64,000 nucleotides of DNA from positions 11,934,106 through 11,998,105 of the forward strand of contig CM029626.1 of NCBI GenBank assembly GCA_017311315.1, written 5' to 3'. Numbering within the stretch: position 1 is the stretch's first letter; every line of letters begins with the position of its first letter. The stretch is from Dendrocalamus latiflorus (lineage: Eukaryota; Streptophyta; Magnoliopsida; Poales; Poaceae). This document shows positions 1 through 11,193 of this stretch, piece by piece. The notes beneath the pieces were generated by a model. That model saw only the letters and a program-made list of their open reading frames with translations, was not told where the DNA came from and ran no database searches. A program made the position numbers and the translations under genes.

Positions 1-770
1 TATTTCGCATGCACCATACTATATTAAATTTATACGTACAAACCCCTACCATGACGTACAAATTCGACACTCTAAATCGTTCCCTTTTTCATATAATAAA
101 TGAAAGTCAACACATATCCAGTTTTTCCTACACATTCATGTCTAGCTACATTTTAATAAAGCATTTTGTTGTCCAATTGAGTTGACAAATTCACAAAAGA
201 TTCTCCCCTTACATTCTAACATCTCGTATAAATTCGCCGCTCACAATCTTTTCGTGCGTTCAATAAAAAATAATGAAAGTCAACACACTTTTAATTATTC
301 CGTCATAAGACCACTTAATTTGTTTTCTGGGTATAATACTCTATTTGATCACAATGATTCATCATATGTTACAAGTATTGATATTTCGCTTGCACCATAC
401 TATATTAAATTTATACGTACAAACGATCATAATTTAAATGCCGTACGGTTTTGCATACATACTCCATGTACTCCATGCTATTTAATACATGGTCAATTCA
501 CATACCTACTCTACGGTAATGGCAGGAACTCTATATATGGCACCAAATGATCTTAACACATACAAATTTTCACGGTACTTCAAAAGGTTCTACACACATA
601 CTTCAAAAGGATCTTGTCGGTGGATATTTATGGCAGTAACAAATATAGGCCAATGGTTGTGTATTGGCTACGGAAGGAATGTATTGGCTAGGTATATCAG
701 CCGTTTCAATCGCTACGGAAGGAAAGTTTTGTCTATAGGGTATACTACGGTTTATGGCAATTAATTATCC
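1..770. repeat. AT-rich repeat block with 381-bp-spaced direct repeat
   Basis: Positions 1-43 and 382-424 are the same 43-bp sequence with one mismatch. A second pair around 80-118 and 255-290 shares the string AATGAAAGTCAACACA. This looks like two units of a longer tandem repeat or an AT-rich transposon fragment cut by the window edge. The short ORFs here have no recognisable domain and I do not call them genes. Confidence 0.55.
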
Positions 771-932
771 GATTTGCATCCATTCAATTAGAAGTTTGAA
801 TACTAGGGCAACCAGTATAGGCTAATGGGTATATACCCGTTAAAATCTTACTACTTCAAGATAGCACATCTCAATTTGATCAAACGGTTTATAGGTTAGG
901 TGTCTGGACTCCTAGGAGTCCCATTTCGCCTT

Positions 933-934
<2 letters not shown>

Positions 935-1013
<79 letters not shown>
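935..1013. repeat. (TA)n microsatellite
   Basis: An uninterrupted TA dinucleotide tract of about 39 units. It is likely length-polymorphic. Confidence 0.97.
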
Positions 1014-1017
<4 letters not shown>

Positions 1018-1322
1018 TGAATTAAACTCGTCTTGAATGCTTACATGGGGAGTTGGCATATTCTGCGTTCCCCGAGAAATCAGCTTTTCCAGTTGCTCTC
1101 ATTGGTTACCACGTCCATCACAGCCGCATCATGACCACATAATTGCTGCCAACCTGGGGCACAGGGTACTAACCAATGGGATTCTCCCACGCCCCCCAGT
1201 TAATGCAGGCCCATGCATGTGGGACCAGGCCCTACATGGCCCTGTGATTTTCAGTGGTATAATGGCAATTTTCCCGTTTTTAATGGTCTTCTCTATTGAT
1301 AAAGTGGTAAATTCCTCACTAA

Positions 1323-1429
1323 GGCCCTGTTTGGAATGCGGGAATTTTCCCGATTCCTGCGGGAATTGAACTGTTTCCTGCAAAATTCTTGCAAAATTCC
1401 TGTGAAATTCCTCTGTTCCAAACAGGCCC
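1323..1429. mobile_element. Short MITE with TAA target duplication
   Basis: The 107-bp element has inverted ends, GGCCCTGTTTGGAA on the left and the near-complement TTCCAAACAGGCCC on the right. TAA lies on both sides (1320-1322 and 1430-1432). A 3-bp TWA target duplication is typical of PIF/Harbinger (Tourist) elements. The words GTGGTAAATTCCTC occur on both sides outside the element, so it may sit in an older small duplication. No coding capacity. Confidence 0.6.
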
Positions 1430-4205
1430 TAAAAATGTGGTAAATTCCTCGCAAATGAAGTAACACTGTGAGAGCATTGTGACGCGTGCTTCAAAATCAT
1501 GCCAGAGAAAATGACTAGTGATTTCCTGGGCACTTCAGTAGCATATGACTATTTGTCATTTTGAACATTTGACGTGGTTTCTAATATAAGATACAAAGCG
1601 CAATTTCAATGTAATATACTAATAAAACCTATAAAAAACTACTAGTGTATTATTATGGAAGTATTAGTAGTGAAAGTCAGAAAGGATTGACCACGGGCAC
1701 ACTCTCTAAAAGAACTATGGATGGATGGAGCAAGATCTATATATGGCGCTAAACAAATCCTAAAATTTTGGCCCTGAAAACAACATCTATTGCAAATGAA
1801 TTCTCAGGACATCACCATATGTGACAAGAGATGTATCTCACTCGGAGGGGGGAACAGGCAGAGAACAGGCAGAGACGAGTTCTTCATTTTTGCTCCTTCA
1901 CACATAGTGCAAATCAAATCTGAGAAGTAGTAGAACTAGTCAACCAAAAACCTAAACAAGTTGAAACATATAGGGATGTACCACCTTCTAGTCCCTTGTC
2001 TAATAGGAGTCAATGGTGGATTCAAGCCCATGGCAAGGTAGGCTTCAACTCAGAGTATAGGAAATTTGCTAGTATATAACCTAAGTAATTTTAGCCTAGC
2101 CTAGGTAATAGTTTAGTGGTCTAGTTCGTGTAGGCAAGCAACCTACCCCACTCCTCTGGCCCTTTCCTTGGCATGTCCTCCAAGTGGCCCAGCCATGCTG
2201 CCAGGCTCGAGCAAAATCCAATTGTCTCACTGGGCTTGACAATGCTTCGGCTCCCTCATCGCTTGGTCGCACGACACGTCAGGCCGAGTGGCCAACCCTA
2301 ATCATCCCAATCGCCTCCCTCGTAGCCTCCCCAATCGCCTCGTGCTAGCCCCCATCAGCCAACAGCTCGCATGCCAAGCCGCCGCCCTCCCGCCCAGCTC
2401 CCTCCCCACATCGCCCCCTCCTATCTAGCTCCCTCCCTGTCTCCCACTCTCCCTATGCCACCCCCTCCTGCCCAACTCCAACGGTGTGCTGCCCCCTCAC
2501 ACCCAGCTCCCTCCCTGCCTCGCCACCTCCCACCAACGCCCACCTTCCATGCCACGCCATGCTGCACCCCTCCCGCCCAACTACCTCTCCCTGCATCAGA
2601 CGAACCGATGAACCCTAACTTTCTTGGTATGTGAAGTAGCTTTTTTTCTTTATTTTGAGGCTGGTGGGCAGCAAGAAGCGCGTCATCTTTGAGGCTTGGT
2701 GAGTGAGTGCATGTGCAAGTGATTTTGTTTTGGGATTCTGGACGATATTAAGGTGATTCTTAGTATAATGCTTAGGATTTTGGTTGAGATTAAGGTGATT
2801 CTTAGTTTAAGGTTGGGATTTATTTTGTTTTTGTGTCAGAGTAATGGATGAAAAAGAGGAGTTTTTAGGTCTAGATAGGATAAAAAAGGTGGGAACTTTA
2901 GGGCGACTGGTTTCTAGGGAGAAATCAACTGACTGAAAAAGGTGGAGTTTTAGGCTTCTTTTCTATCTTTTTGTATTCACTACACTCAGCGAATGGTTCT
3001 TTACTGTAATGAAGTGGAGTTTTTAGATCTAGATACAATAAAAACGTGTATTGAGTTGCATGCACCAACAAGTTTACCTAAAAGCTTAAGTTGATGAGAA
3101 AAGACGAGTAATTCATTTATACATCAATATTCCTCTTCACATGTAGGCTCCTACAGACCTAAGACGTAGAATCGAAATGGGCTACAATTATTTTTTTTAA
3201 TTATGCCAACCGGGTTTTAAACTCAAGATCTCTTGGTTTTGATACCATATTGAGTTACATGCACTAGCTAATTCACCCAAAAGCATGAAACTCAATAGGA
3301 ACTTCGGGGCAACTGGTTTCTGGGGAGAAATCAACTGACTGGAAAAGATGAAAAGATGAAATCAACTGATCTGTTTGTATTCACTGCACTCAGCTTGTTT
3401 TCTTCACTGTAATGAAGTGCCGTTTTTTTGGCCTTGCCTTGTTCATGCGAGTTGTTGGGAAAAATCTTTATAATAAGTGCTGAAAATAGAGGATTGCGTT
3501 AGCATTGAACCCAGTAGCAAGGTTGTAACAAATCGCTGTGAAGCTAAGCATTCTTCAGCCCGCGTGTCGGAACAAAGAACTATTTATATTCTCAATCATG
3601 TAAGCTGTGTATGTCCTGGATATAGAGGCCGGATTTTATATCCTTTATCTAAAAATGTAAGCTGTTTTATCGTTTTACAAACAACAGTGAAGATTTATTA
3701 TGTTTGTAATAAATTCGTTATCAACAAACTTATTTTGACATTGCACATCGGAAAGAATCCTCTGTAATCTAGCTCCTTGCCTAGTTAAATGCTTCTGCAA
3801 GTCTTGTCCAGCCTTCCGTAATCTTAATATTTCATTCATACCAGTCCTTGCAGTGTATTGAATATTTCTAGCTACAATTGTGAAGTTTCCTCTTATCACT
3901 TGCTTCTGTGTCCAATTCTCCAGCACCCAATGCAGACAGTTTAAGATCAGAGCTCTGAAAGTGAAGGAGGATCTGGAAAGTGTTGTCCCTAGGGTTTCTG
4001 TGATAATCAATCCAGAAAAGGTTCCTCCACTGTGTTAAATCTTCAAAATCATTATGAACTTCATCACACTGGGTTTCTGAGATAATCAACCCTAAAAAGT
4101 TTTTTCGGTATTTCCTGCCTTTCTTGATTGGCATCATATTTGTTGTCTAATTCTTAGCCATGCCATGGGTGCCTTGAGATACGTGAGGAAGGTGGTGAAG
4201 TGTTC
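1430..4205. other. No recognisable gene
   Basis: Positions 2150-2600 are CT-rich, with repeated CCCAGCTCCCTCC-like words giving a proline-rich low-complexity ORF at 2371-2634 that I do not consider a gene. The rest is AT-rich with no conserved domain in any frame. Confidence 0.5.
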
Positions 4206-4603
4206 CGAGCGGGATTCTCTGACTTACAGAAGTAAAGTCACCGTGACTTTGCTTCTGTAAGTCACCGTCCATCTGATAACAAACGGTCCAGATTAATCTA
4301 GATTTTTTACTTCTAGTTTTTAGTTTTTTTATTTTTCATCTTTTTCTAGATTTTTTATTTTTCTTTATATTATCTGTGTTAAAATAACTTATTTTTGATA
4401 AAAAAAATAGATTATTTTAACACAGATAATATAAAGAAAAATAAAAAAAATCTAGAAAAAGTTGAAAATAAAAAAACTAAAAACTAGAAGTAAAAAAATA
4501 AAAAAAACTAGATTAATCTGGGCCGTTTGTTATCAGATGGATGGTGACTTACAGAAGCAAAGTCACGGTGACTTTACTTCTGTAAGTCAGAGAATATGCG
4601 CCG
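4206..4603. mobile_element. Fold-back (long inverted repeat) Mutator-like MITE
   Basis: The 398-bp element is almost one large palindrome. The sequence from 4214 inward (ATTCTCTGACTTACAGAAG and on) recurs as its complement ending at 4595, and the arms pair nearly to a centre near 4400 (TTAAAATAA/TTATTTTAA). The 9-bp word GAAGTGTTC lies at 4197-4205 and 4604-4612, a perfect 9-bp target duplication as expected for MULEs. The outermost 8 bp of the arms are poorly matched. No transposase is present. RNA from it would form a long hairpin. Confidence 0.75.
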
Positions 4604-5070
4604 GAAGTGTTCACATCGCTGATGTAATATTGCTAACTATCTCTGGATTTCTAAATCATATGGTAGTGGTACTGCTCGGTTTGTATCTCTAATTGGTGGA
4701 ATAGGATAGGGGGTAAATCTTCGTTACTTAGGTTTTAAAAATTGTATCTCTATTATGCTACAATGTTTAGTTTTTGCCATATTTTTTATTATGTTTTATG
4801 TCGAAGAATTGAGTTAAATTTTCTTATTAATGATGTATTTATAATGTATTTTTGTTATGCCATGGTGTAGGTATAAATTGGTGTTAATTTTAGGATGTCA
4901 GCTTGCTAAAGTTTAATCCAGGGTATGATAAAATTTTAGATCCGCCACTGATAGGATTTATATGCTTTTGGCTGGACATCTTGGAGAGCTACTGCTACTT
5001 CAGTCCACACGTGAAGAAGGGCGAAGAAAGAAAGGAAGAAGCAAAGATACATGTACGCACACAGTCCCCT
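4604..5070. other. Intergenic; contains one hAT-like end
   Basis: Position 4950 ends in GATCCGCCACTG, resembling the terminal inverted repeat (CAGTGGCGGATC) of grass hAT elements. No matching left end is seen, so I read it as a fragment. Nothing else is recognised. Confidence 0.4.
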
Positions 5071-6492
5071 TGAAGGAACGCGTGTAGGCTACGATAGCAG
5101 AAAATAAAAAAATTCTACCGCGCACACCAGGACATCATGCTAAGGAGAGATCATAGATCGTTACCACTAGACGCGCAGCGCAGCGGAAGAAGAGTTGGAG
5201 AAGCCGATCCAACCACGCGCGTCGAGGTAGTAGTGGAAGTAGCCGATCGTCCCGAACAGATCGTCTCCTCCACGCGATCAACCACACCACGAGCAGATCC
5301 AATCTGTAGTTTGTTGATGCCGATCAACGCCGCAACGAGCAGCGCCTCCACCGGTATCCACACGTCCGGGGCTGGAACGCCGATCGCGAGTGTACCAGCA
5401 CTCGCGAGCGGCTAGGGTTTGGCTCGGGAGGTGGCGGCTAGGGTTTTGCTCCGGAGGAACAGAAGCGTACATCCCTCAGCCCCCCGCCTCCAAATGACCA
5501 AATATATAGACCTCCTCACTTGGGCCTCGTGGACCGAGGCCCAATAGGAGTCTATCCGGATCTCTATCCGAATTGAGCCCACATCCGAATCACATTCGAA
5601 TTAGTGTTCCAACCCGTTAAGTGTGCGACCCTGTAGGTTCACGTATACTTGGTCGCGACCCGGAAACACCTTTCCGGTCACCCTGTTAATAGCGGCCTCT
5701 AGCAAGACATATTAACCCCAAAGTATACGTAAAGATCATATCGGCTGAACCTGTAATGTTCTCATGTACGAATCTCTTTGCCTCACGATATAGATTAAGC
5801 TCAAGGCGAGACCTGTGTCATCCTCTTAATAGCTCAATCACTCTCTCGATTCCGTGATGGATTATAAACTTGTGATTGACTCCTCAATCACATTGGCATG
5901 GCCATGCACTTTCATAATCCATTACATCGAGGGGCCTAGAGATATCTCTCCCATAAGGAGGGGCAAATTCTATCTTGATCATTCACATCCCACTACATGT
6001 TTCATAGCAAACCCGAAGACTACTTTTATGACTACCCAGTTACGGAGTAGTGGTTAGTAGTCCCAAAATAGGCTACTACGCATGTTGGGAACCATGATGA
6101 TCTCAAGTCTAAGGATTCTACATAAACACTACTTGAGACCAACTAATGACACATGGAATCTCTGCAGTGTCTCATGGCGGGTCTATCCAACATATGTTCA
6201 CTAACACATGTCCATATTATTGATTTGGTATCTCCATACCATGATCCATGAGACATGATCATCAATCAATACATATGCTGATCTTTGAATCATATTTGTT
6301 CCTCATATGATATATGATCAGGGATCATTTAGAAATAGCAACATTTTGGCATTAAGAGTCTCATGAATAAGTCACATACTCATTGATCAATAATGATAAT
6401 GTCTATTTCAAGGAACAAAGCAATGTATCATAAACATAGTATGTGATATATTCAACATCTCCATATTGCCTCTAGGGCATATCACCAACACC
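5071..6492 (-). mobile_element. Solo LTR, copia-like, with perfect TSD
   Basis: The 1,422-bp segment starts TG and ends CA on the plus strand. It is flanked by CCCCT at 5066-5070 and at 6493-6497, a perfect 5-bp target duplication. Read on the minus strand it starts TGTTGGTGATATGCCCTAGA, a start I know from grass copia-type LTRs. No internal domain, primer-binding site or second LTR adjoins it, so it is a solo LTR left by recombination. A second copy occurs at 14286-18416. Its right edge lies about 170 bp upstream of a TATA-like box serving the MIR166 locus. Confidence 0.9.
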
Positions 6493-6663
6493 CCTCTCAC
6501 ACACTGTACCACAAGTAATAAAGTCCATTTGCAGTGGCTATCAGTGCAGCTCGTGTCCAATGGTAAGCCTCCCAATAAATGGCAATTCAGTGGCCCATCC
6601 AAAGGCCGGCACTGCCCCTTCCTTCCCTCCTTCCTCTCCCTCTTGGTCTCTTCTACTAGCTAG

Positions 6664-6674
6664 TATTATATACT
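6664..6674 (+). promoter_or_regulatory. TATA-like box of MIR166 primary transcript
   Basis: TATTATATACT stands in a CT-rich stretch about 140 bp upstream of the miR166 hairpin. Spacing and the pyrimidine-rich downstream leader fit a Pol II start near 6695-6705. Inferred from sequence only. Confidence 0.45.
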
Positions 6675-6803
6675 CCAGTAGTCTTCTCTCCTTTTGCCTA
6701 TCTTGACATTTCTTCTTCTTTCTTCCCCTCTGACTGCACTTTCATCTCTCTTACTGAGTTTGATTGGCCTTCTTGTTTGGACTGCATGTCCAGGTTGAAG
6801 TTA

Positions 6804-6931
6804 GGTTAAGGGGATTGTTGTCTGGTTCAAGGTCTCCACATACATGGAAGCACATTTTGCTTGCATATTACTCTTATGAATATGGAGTATATGGCTTGGT
6901 GATCTCGGACCAGGCTTCAATCCCTTTAACC
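6804..6931 (+). ncRNA. MIR166: MIR166 precursor hairpin (166k/l type)
   Basis: The mature miRNA occupies 6905-6925 and begins TCGGACCAGGCTTCA, then ATCCCT, the miR166 variant I know as 166k/166l in rice. The opposite arm 6812-6832 (GGATTGTTGTCTGGTTCAAG and one more G) is the star strand and differs by one base from the miR166a-5p I remember. Arms 6804-6832 and 6903-6931 pair almost without gaps, with a roughly 70-nt loop. miR166 guides cleavage of class III HD-ZIP mRNAs controlling leaf polarity, meristem and vascular development. An ORF spanning the hairpin is a by-product. No second miR166 hairpin is visible nearby, although a rice 166k-166h tandem has been reported. Confidence 0.93.
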
Positions 6932-8456
6932 AGCATCTGCACATTATGCCTCTTGATCGTTCCAGCAATTTGCCTCTCTAGAGTATATATGGTATGTCAT
7001 CTATTTAGCTCCTCCTTCTGTTCTTCTTACCAACCCGTACAAATTTGATCTTCTTCTAGCTACCATTAGGTTTCCCTCAAGTTATTTGGAGTAGCTTTTC
7101 TAACAGCCTAGATTTTGTCCATCAAGATCTGATATGTAGTCCAGAATGGAGCCATGGCCAGGCATACAGTACACTAGGCTGCATGTTCATGGGAAACAAT
7201 GTAGAAGAGAACAGATGAACTGTGTGCTGTGAACTTCTCACACTGGCTCTGAATCAACTACTGTACTACCAGTTTCATCTTTCATGCACTTCAGTCCTTG
7301 TATTAATTTCTGTATTGGCATCAAATCATCTTAACCATGTTTACATCAGTACTACATGAAAATGACACATGTACTACGTTCATACTAAAAGTTTTCTTTC
7401 ATGAAAGCTAGTACACAATAATACATAAATATCTTGGAGAAAAATACAATGCACATTGCGAAGAACTAGTAGTACTAGTTCATCTGGTACTAATACAAAA
7501 AGCATACTGATAGGAGTAGATGTGAGTATGCGCTGACAGACACTTAGAAGAAGGGGATCGAGGGACAGGAACTGCCGAAGCATTTAAGCAGGTCTGGCTC
7601 GACATGCATGACAAGGGATAGCTAGGTTCATTACTTCTCTCACGTGGCGGTTGTGAAAGATGCCATGCGCATAGTAGCATTTCAAAGGCGTCGATCGATC
7701 GATCCCATTCTCTCTGCCTGTCTCTCTGGGATTTTTGTTCCATGCATCTGTGTCTGTAGATTGCAGTGCTACGTACTGACATTGCGCATTTTCATGGTAT
7801 CATCGCAAATTAAAGAGTTTCTCATGCATATGTAGTAGTTTTGCTCTGGTAGATTTAAAGATGCAGTATGTATACATTACTTTTTCGCATGAGAGATCTC
7901 GTGGCAGTTTTATCGATTTGCAAATCCTATGTATTGGAGAAATTAAATCTGCGTACATATATGTTGCCAAAAATAACTTAATACCATATACTATACTGTA
8001 GATAGTCGTTGTCTTGACCTACATTGATAAGGTAGCTTTTGTCAATTGGAGTAGACAACTGGGACATCAGCTGTACATTCACAAGGAAAGAAAAATGAAT
8101 GGAGCTATCAAGATCACTATTATGAGTCTCATCATTGAAAAAACTCGATTGCTCAGTGTCAAGTATTTATTGGTACAGTACATTTTGTACAGAAAAAAAA
8201 TTAAGTTAACACACATTTTGAGTAAATGAATTTGTGCAGTTGATTCAACCTTCTATTGTACTAACTCAACACTTATGTGGAGTATAAGTTTGATTGTTTT
8301 ACGTTTTTTTTAGTTCTATCTTGTAACTAAAACGTCTCCTGTAGAAGTGCATGTTCCTCGTAATTTTTGACGATGAAACACAGTGCACCCCGCAATCTGT
8401 CATGGTCTAGAAGGATATATGCTTCCACTTGAGCTATCGTCCAACGTATACAGTAA
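6932..8456. other. MIR166 transcript tail and intergenic DNA
   Basis: The first several hundred bases probably include the 3' part of the primary miR166 transcript. No protein domain, tRNA or further miRNA mature sequence is recognised. The short ORFs here lack family features. Confidence 0.4.
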
Positions 8457-9243
8457 GAGCATCTCCAGCAGGAGCTCTCAAAACAGGGCCCCTACTTTTA
8501 ATTTGAGGGCTCTCCCTACTTTTGAGGGCCCTGTTTTCTGGGTTGCACTCCAGCAGGAGCCCTCAAAATAGGGCCCCTATTTCTCAATTTCCTCTATTTC
8601 CTCACACACTATATGCATATGTATGAGACAAAAGCACAATACACAATAAAATATTTATGATTTCAAAATGAGGGACAATATTTAAATTTATGAATTCAAA
8701 TACGAATATTCAAATTTGTTTCGAATTTTATTGTTCCAAATTTAAATTCAAATTTGTTCCGAATATTCAAATTTCAATTCAAATTTGTTTCGAATATCCA
8801 AATTTGAATTTAAATTTGTTTCGAATATTCAAATTTAAATTCAAATTTGTTCCGAATATTCAAATTTGAATTCAAATTTGTTCCGAATATTCAAATTTAA
8901 ATTCAAATTTGTTCCGAATATCCAAATTTGAATTTAAATTTGTTCCGAATATTCAAATTTAAATTCAAATTTATTCCGAATATTCAAATTTGTTTCGAAT
9001 ATTCAAATTTAAATTCAAATTTGTTCCGAATTTAAATTTGTTTCACTCGTACGGGGAAAAACGAGGAAAGCTGAAAAATGAGGGCCGGAGTAGGGGCCCC
9101 CTAGGAATGAGGGCTGAAGGGGGGATTTAAGGGGCCCCTCAAATTTGAGGGCTCTAGTAGGGGCCCTGCTGAACCTCTATTTTTGCCTCAAGCCCTCAAA
9201 TTTGGTTTTGAGGGCTCAAGTAGGGGCCCTGCTGGAGATGCTC
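8457..9243. mobile_element. PIF/Harbinger-type MITE with TAA TSD
   Basis: The 787-bp element has terminal inverted repeats GAGCATCTCCAGCAGG and CCTGCTGGAGATGCTC. TAA lies at 8454-8456 and again at 9244-9246. Subterminal regions are full of GGGCCCCTA/TAGGGGCCC words that can fold back. No transposase. The TWA-type duplication points to PIF/Harbinger. The centre has expanded into an AT-rich satellite (8686-9045), making it longer than usual Tourist MITEs. Confidence 0.85.
8686..9045. repeat. 31-bp AT-rich minisatellite inside MITE
   Basis: About eleven degenerate copies of a roughly 31-bp unit built from TTCAAATTTGTTCCGAATA and a second AAATTTRAA half. AAATTT and GAATATTC are themselves palindromic, so the array can form many small cruciforms. 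Confidence 0.85.
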
Positions 9244-9687
9244 TAAGGCTTGGAGCAAGCGATTACAGTTCATGACACCGACAAGCACATGCGTTGACAT
9301 TGATCAATGCATGGCTAATTATTGAACTGAACGACCAATGCAATGAATTTGTTGTCCTTGTCCACTCGGTGACGCATGACAAAACTTTCCTAGCTAGCCC
9401 AAACAGATACTCCTAATTAGACAAATCCATCGAACTAAATTGCAGCAGATCGATCTGCTCCACATATTCCATAGTATATGTACTTTTTGTCTTATCAACT
9501 AGCTAGCTAGTAGTTTGGAAAGAAGATTACTAAACCTAACTTAGAAGATTATGCTGAACCATATTTCTTGCCTAATGTTGAGAGACAAGTTATGCAACTC
9601 TTGGAAACCGCCCGCCCGGCCGGGCACTCCAACTATTGGCGAGTATAACTTTGGCTCGCACTACTACAGAAAGCCTAATACTAGACG

Positions 9688-9960
9688 GCCAATCACAGAC
9701 GGTTTGACAAAACCGTCTGTGATTGACACTAACACAGACGGTTTTAATTTGGACACCGTCTGTGTTAGTGGTCGAGTATCACAGACGGTCCTTACCGATG
9801 AACCGTCTGTGATACTTTAGTATCACAGACGTTTTTTTATTAAAACCCATCTGTGATAATCTAGAATTATCACAGACGGTTTTTAATAAAAAACCATCTG
9901 TGTTGTGTAAATGTTCACAGACAGTTTTTGACAAGAATCGTCTGTCATACTATTCATGAT
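9688..9960. repeat. 5' subterminal palindromic repeats of CACTA element 1
   Basis: At least eight CACAGACGGT motifs in alternating orientation form head-to-head pairs such as CACAGACGG-spacer-CCGTCTGTG. In En/Spm elements, subterminal repeats of this kind bind the element's own protein (TNPA). By analogy these are likely transposase-accessory binding sites. Confidence 0.85.
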
Positions 9961-10054
9961 CAGAGGTTAATATATAAGTACACATTGCTTCTAATAACTT
10001 AACTTCAGAACTACTGAGACAAGAGATCACAAATTAAAGGCAAATTTATTAATT

Positions 10055-10609
10055 TCAATTAGAGGCAAATTTATTACAAAAGTCGCACAGGTAAAGAGTT
10101 TCCCAGATTGTAATCTTTTGGGCTTCGTACGCTTCTTCTTCGACTTTGGGACTTGGAGGATCAGCCGCTGACTTCTCGAACGCCGTTAAGATTGTCCTTG
10201 TCCTCAGCACTTCCTCCTCCAGCCTGGGCAAAGAATCGGTAGCATAGCCCATAATGTCGTAGAGGATAGCATGAAAAGATTCCTCAGAATCTGCCGTTTC
10301 TGCTTGATTGGCAAGGCTATCCATCAGTCTCTCCAATACGTGTAGAGCTTCTTCCGCTTTGCGCACATTGTGGAGAAGAACCAGGGTAAGGGCTGTTTCC
10401 CTTTCTTGAGCGGCAGCGAGACGCCTCCGTCGACGGCGGATGATCAGGTCGAGCTGACGGATGCAAGAAAGTCGGGGAAGGAGAGCAGGGCGTGTGCGGA
10501 GAAGCTGCTCCAGATGCAAATTGCTGGCCGCCTGTGTAAGGTTCCGGCCGAACAATTCTTGATGAACAGATGAGAGGAAGGAGATTATCACAAGAATAGT
10601 AGAAGCCAT
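10055..10609 (-). CDS. 184-residue unknown protein carried by CACTA element
   Basis: I do not recognise this family. The ORF starts with a true ATG at 10609 and is open for 184 codons. Residues 1-20 are hydrophobic (MASTILVIISFLSSV), like a signal peptide or anchor. Residues 50-65 hold a run of arginines. Residues 65-155 look alpha-helical and rich in Leu, Ala and Glu, with possible coiled-coil character. The tail contains IWETLYLCDFCNKF. A TTAAATAT-like box lies about 40-50 bp upstream, and two AATAAA-type signals (minus strand) lie at the 3' end near 10045-10070. It runs opposite to the Ulp1-like gene, with subterminal-type repeats between them. A degenerate copy of its 3' end occurs at 12083-12282. 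Coding status is inferred from ORF length and context. Confidence 0.5.
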   Translation of the reverse strand: MASTILVIISFLSSVHQELFGRNLTQAASNLHLEQLLRTRPALLPRLSCIRQLDLIIRRRRRRLAAAQERETALTLVLLHNVRKAEEALHVLERLMDSLANQAETADSEESFHAILYDIMGYATDSLPRLEEEVLRTRTILTAFEKSAADPPSPKVEEEAYEAQKITIWETLYLCDFCNKFASN

Positions 10610-10663
10610 ATTGTACGTACGTAGAAAAGACCTGGATTAGGCGCGCATATTTAACGTTTAGCA

Positions 10664-10870
10664 CAGACGGTTCGTATACCCAAATATTAATGGTATAAAC
10701 GCTTCGTATAACGATCGAGAGACGTTAATTAGACGATCGAAACACGAAGCGTTCTGACGTAAAGCTTATGACAGACGATTTTTTATAAAAAACCGTCTGT
10801 GATAAGATTTATCACAGACGGTTTTAATAAAAACCCGACTGTGATAAGCTGGTTATCACAGACGGTTTTT
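10664..10870. repeat. Internal CACAGACGG dyads between divergent CACTA genes
   Basis: CACAGACGGTT-type motifs recur here in both orientations, immediately upstream of the minus-strand ORF. They match the subterminal repeats, so the presumed binding protein could also act at this internal promoter. This is inference. Confidence 0.7.
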
Positions 10871-11098
10871 AATTAAAAATGTGAAAATGTGTGACAAAAT
10901 GTATATGTGAAAATGTATATGTGTATTGGTATTTATGTATATGTGTGATGTATTTGAGAATGACAAAATGTATCAAGAAATACACTGTGTGAATGCAGCT
11001 GGTTGGTGTTGTATATGAATGCAGCTGTTTGGTGGTTGATATGAATGCAGCTGTGTAGTTATTGGTGTTATCTTAATAACAACAGCCGGGAAAGGCTT

Positions 11099-11180
11099 AT
11101 CACAGACGGTTCTAAACTTAGAACCGTCTGTGAAATGATATCACAAACGGTTCTAAGTTCAGAACCGTCTGTGATAATCT
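11099..11180 (+). promoter_or_regulatory. Palindromic CACAGACGGTTC dyads next to TATA box
   Basis: Two inverted pairs (CACAGACGGTTCTAA facing TTAGAACCGTCTGTG) end within a few bases of the CTATATATACC box at 11183-11193. This is the layout of an operator-proximal promoter. The second CACTA element has the same dyads about 120 bp upstream of its own TATA box (59365-59443). Confidence 0.65.
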
Positions 11181-11182
11181 CC

Positions 11183-11193
11183 CTATATATACC
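11183..11193 (+). promoter_or_regulatory. TATA box of CACTA-borne transcription unit
   Basis: CTATATATACC is followed about 30 bp later by a GC-rich leader of CCGCCTCC-type repeats (11240-11470). That is typical of a grass 5' UTR or first exon. It drives transcription toward the Ulp1-like exons. Confidence 0.6.

Noticed and set aside
6764..7048. 94-residue ORF spanning the MIR166 hairpin
   Set aside because: No domain, and the hairpin structure explains the conservation; a miPEP would be expected upstream of the hairpin.
7080..7600. A second miR166 hairpin, as in the reported rice 166k-166h tandem
   Set aside because: I searched for AGGCTTCA and its complement and found no second mature sequence here.
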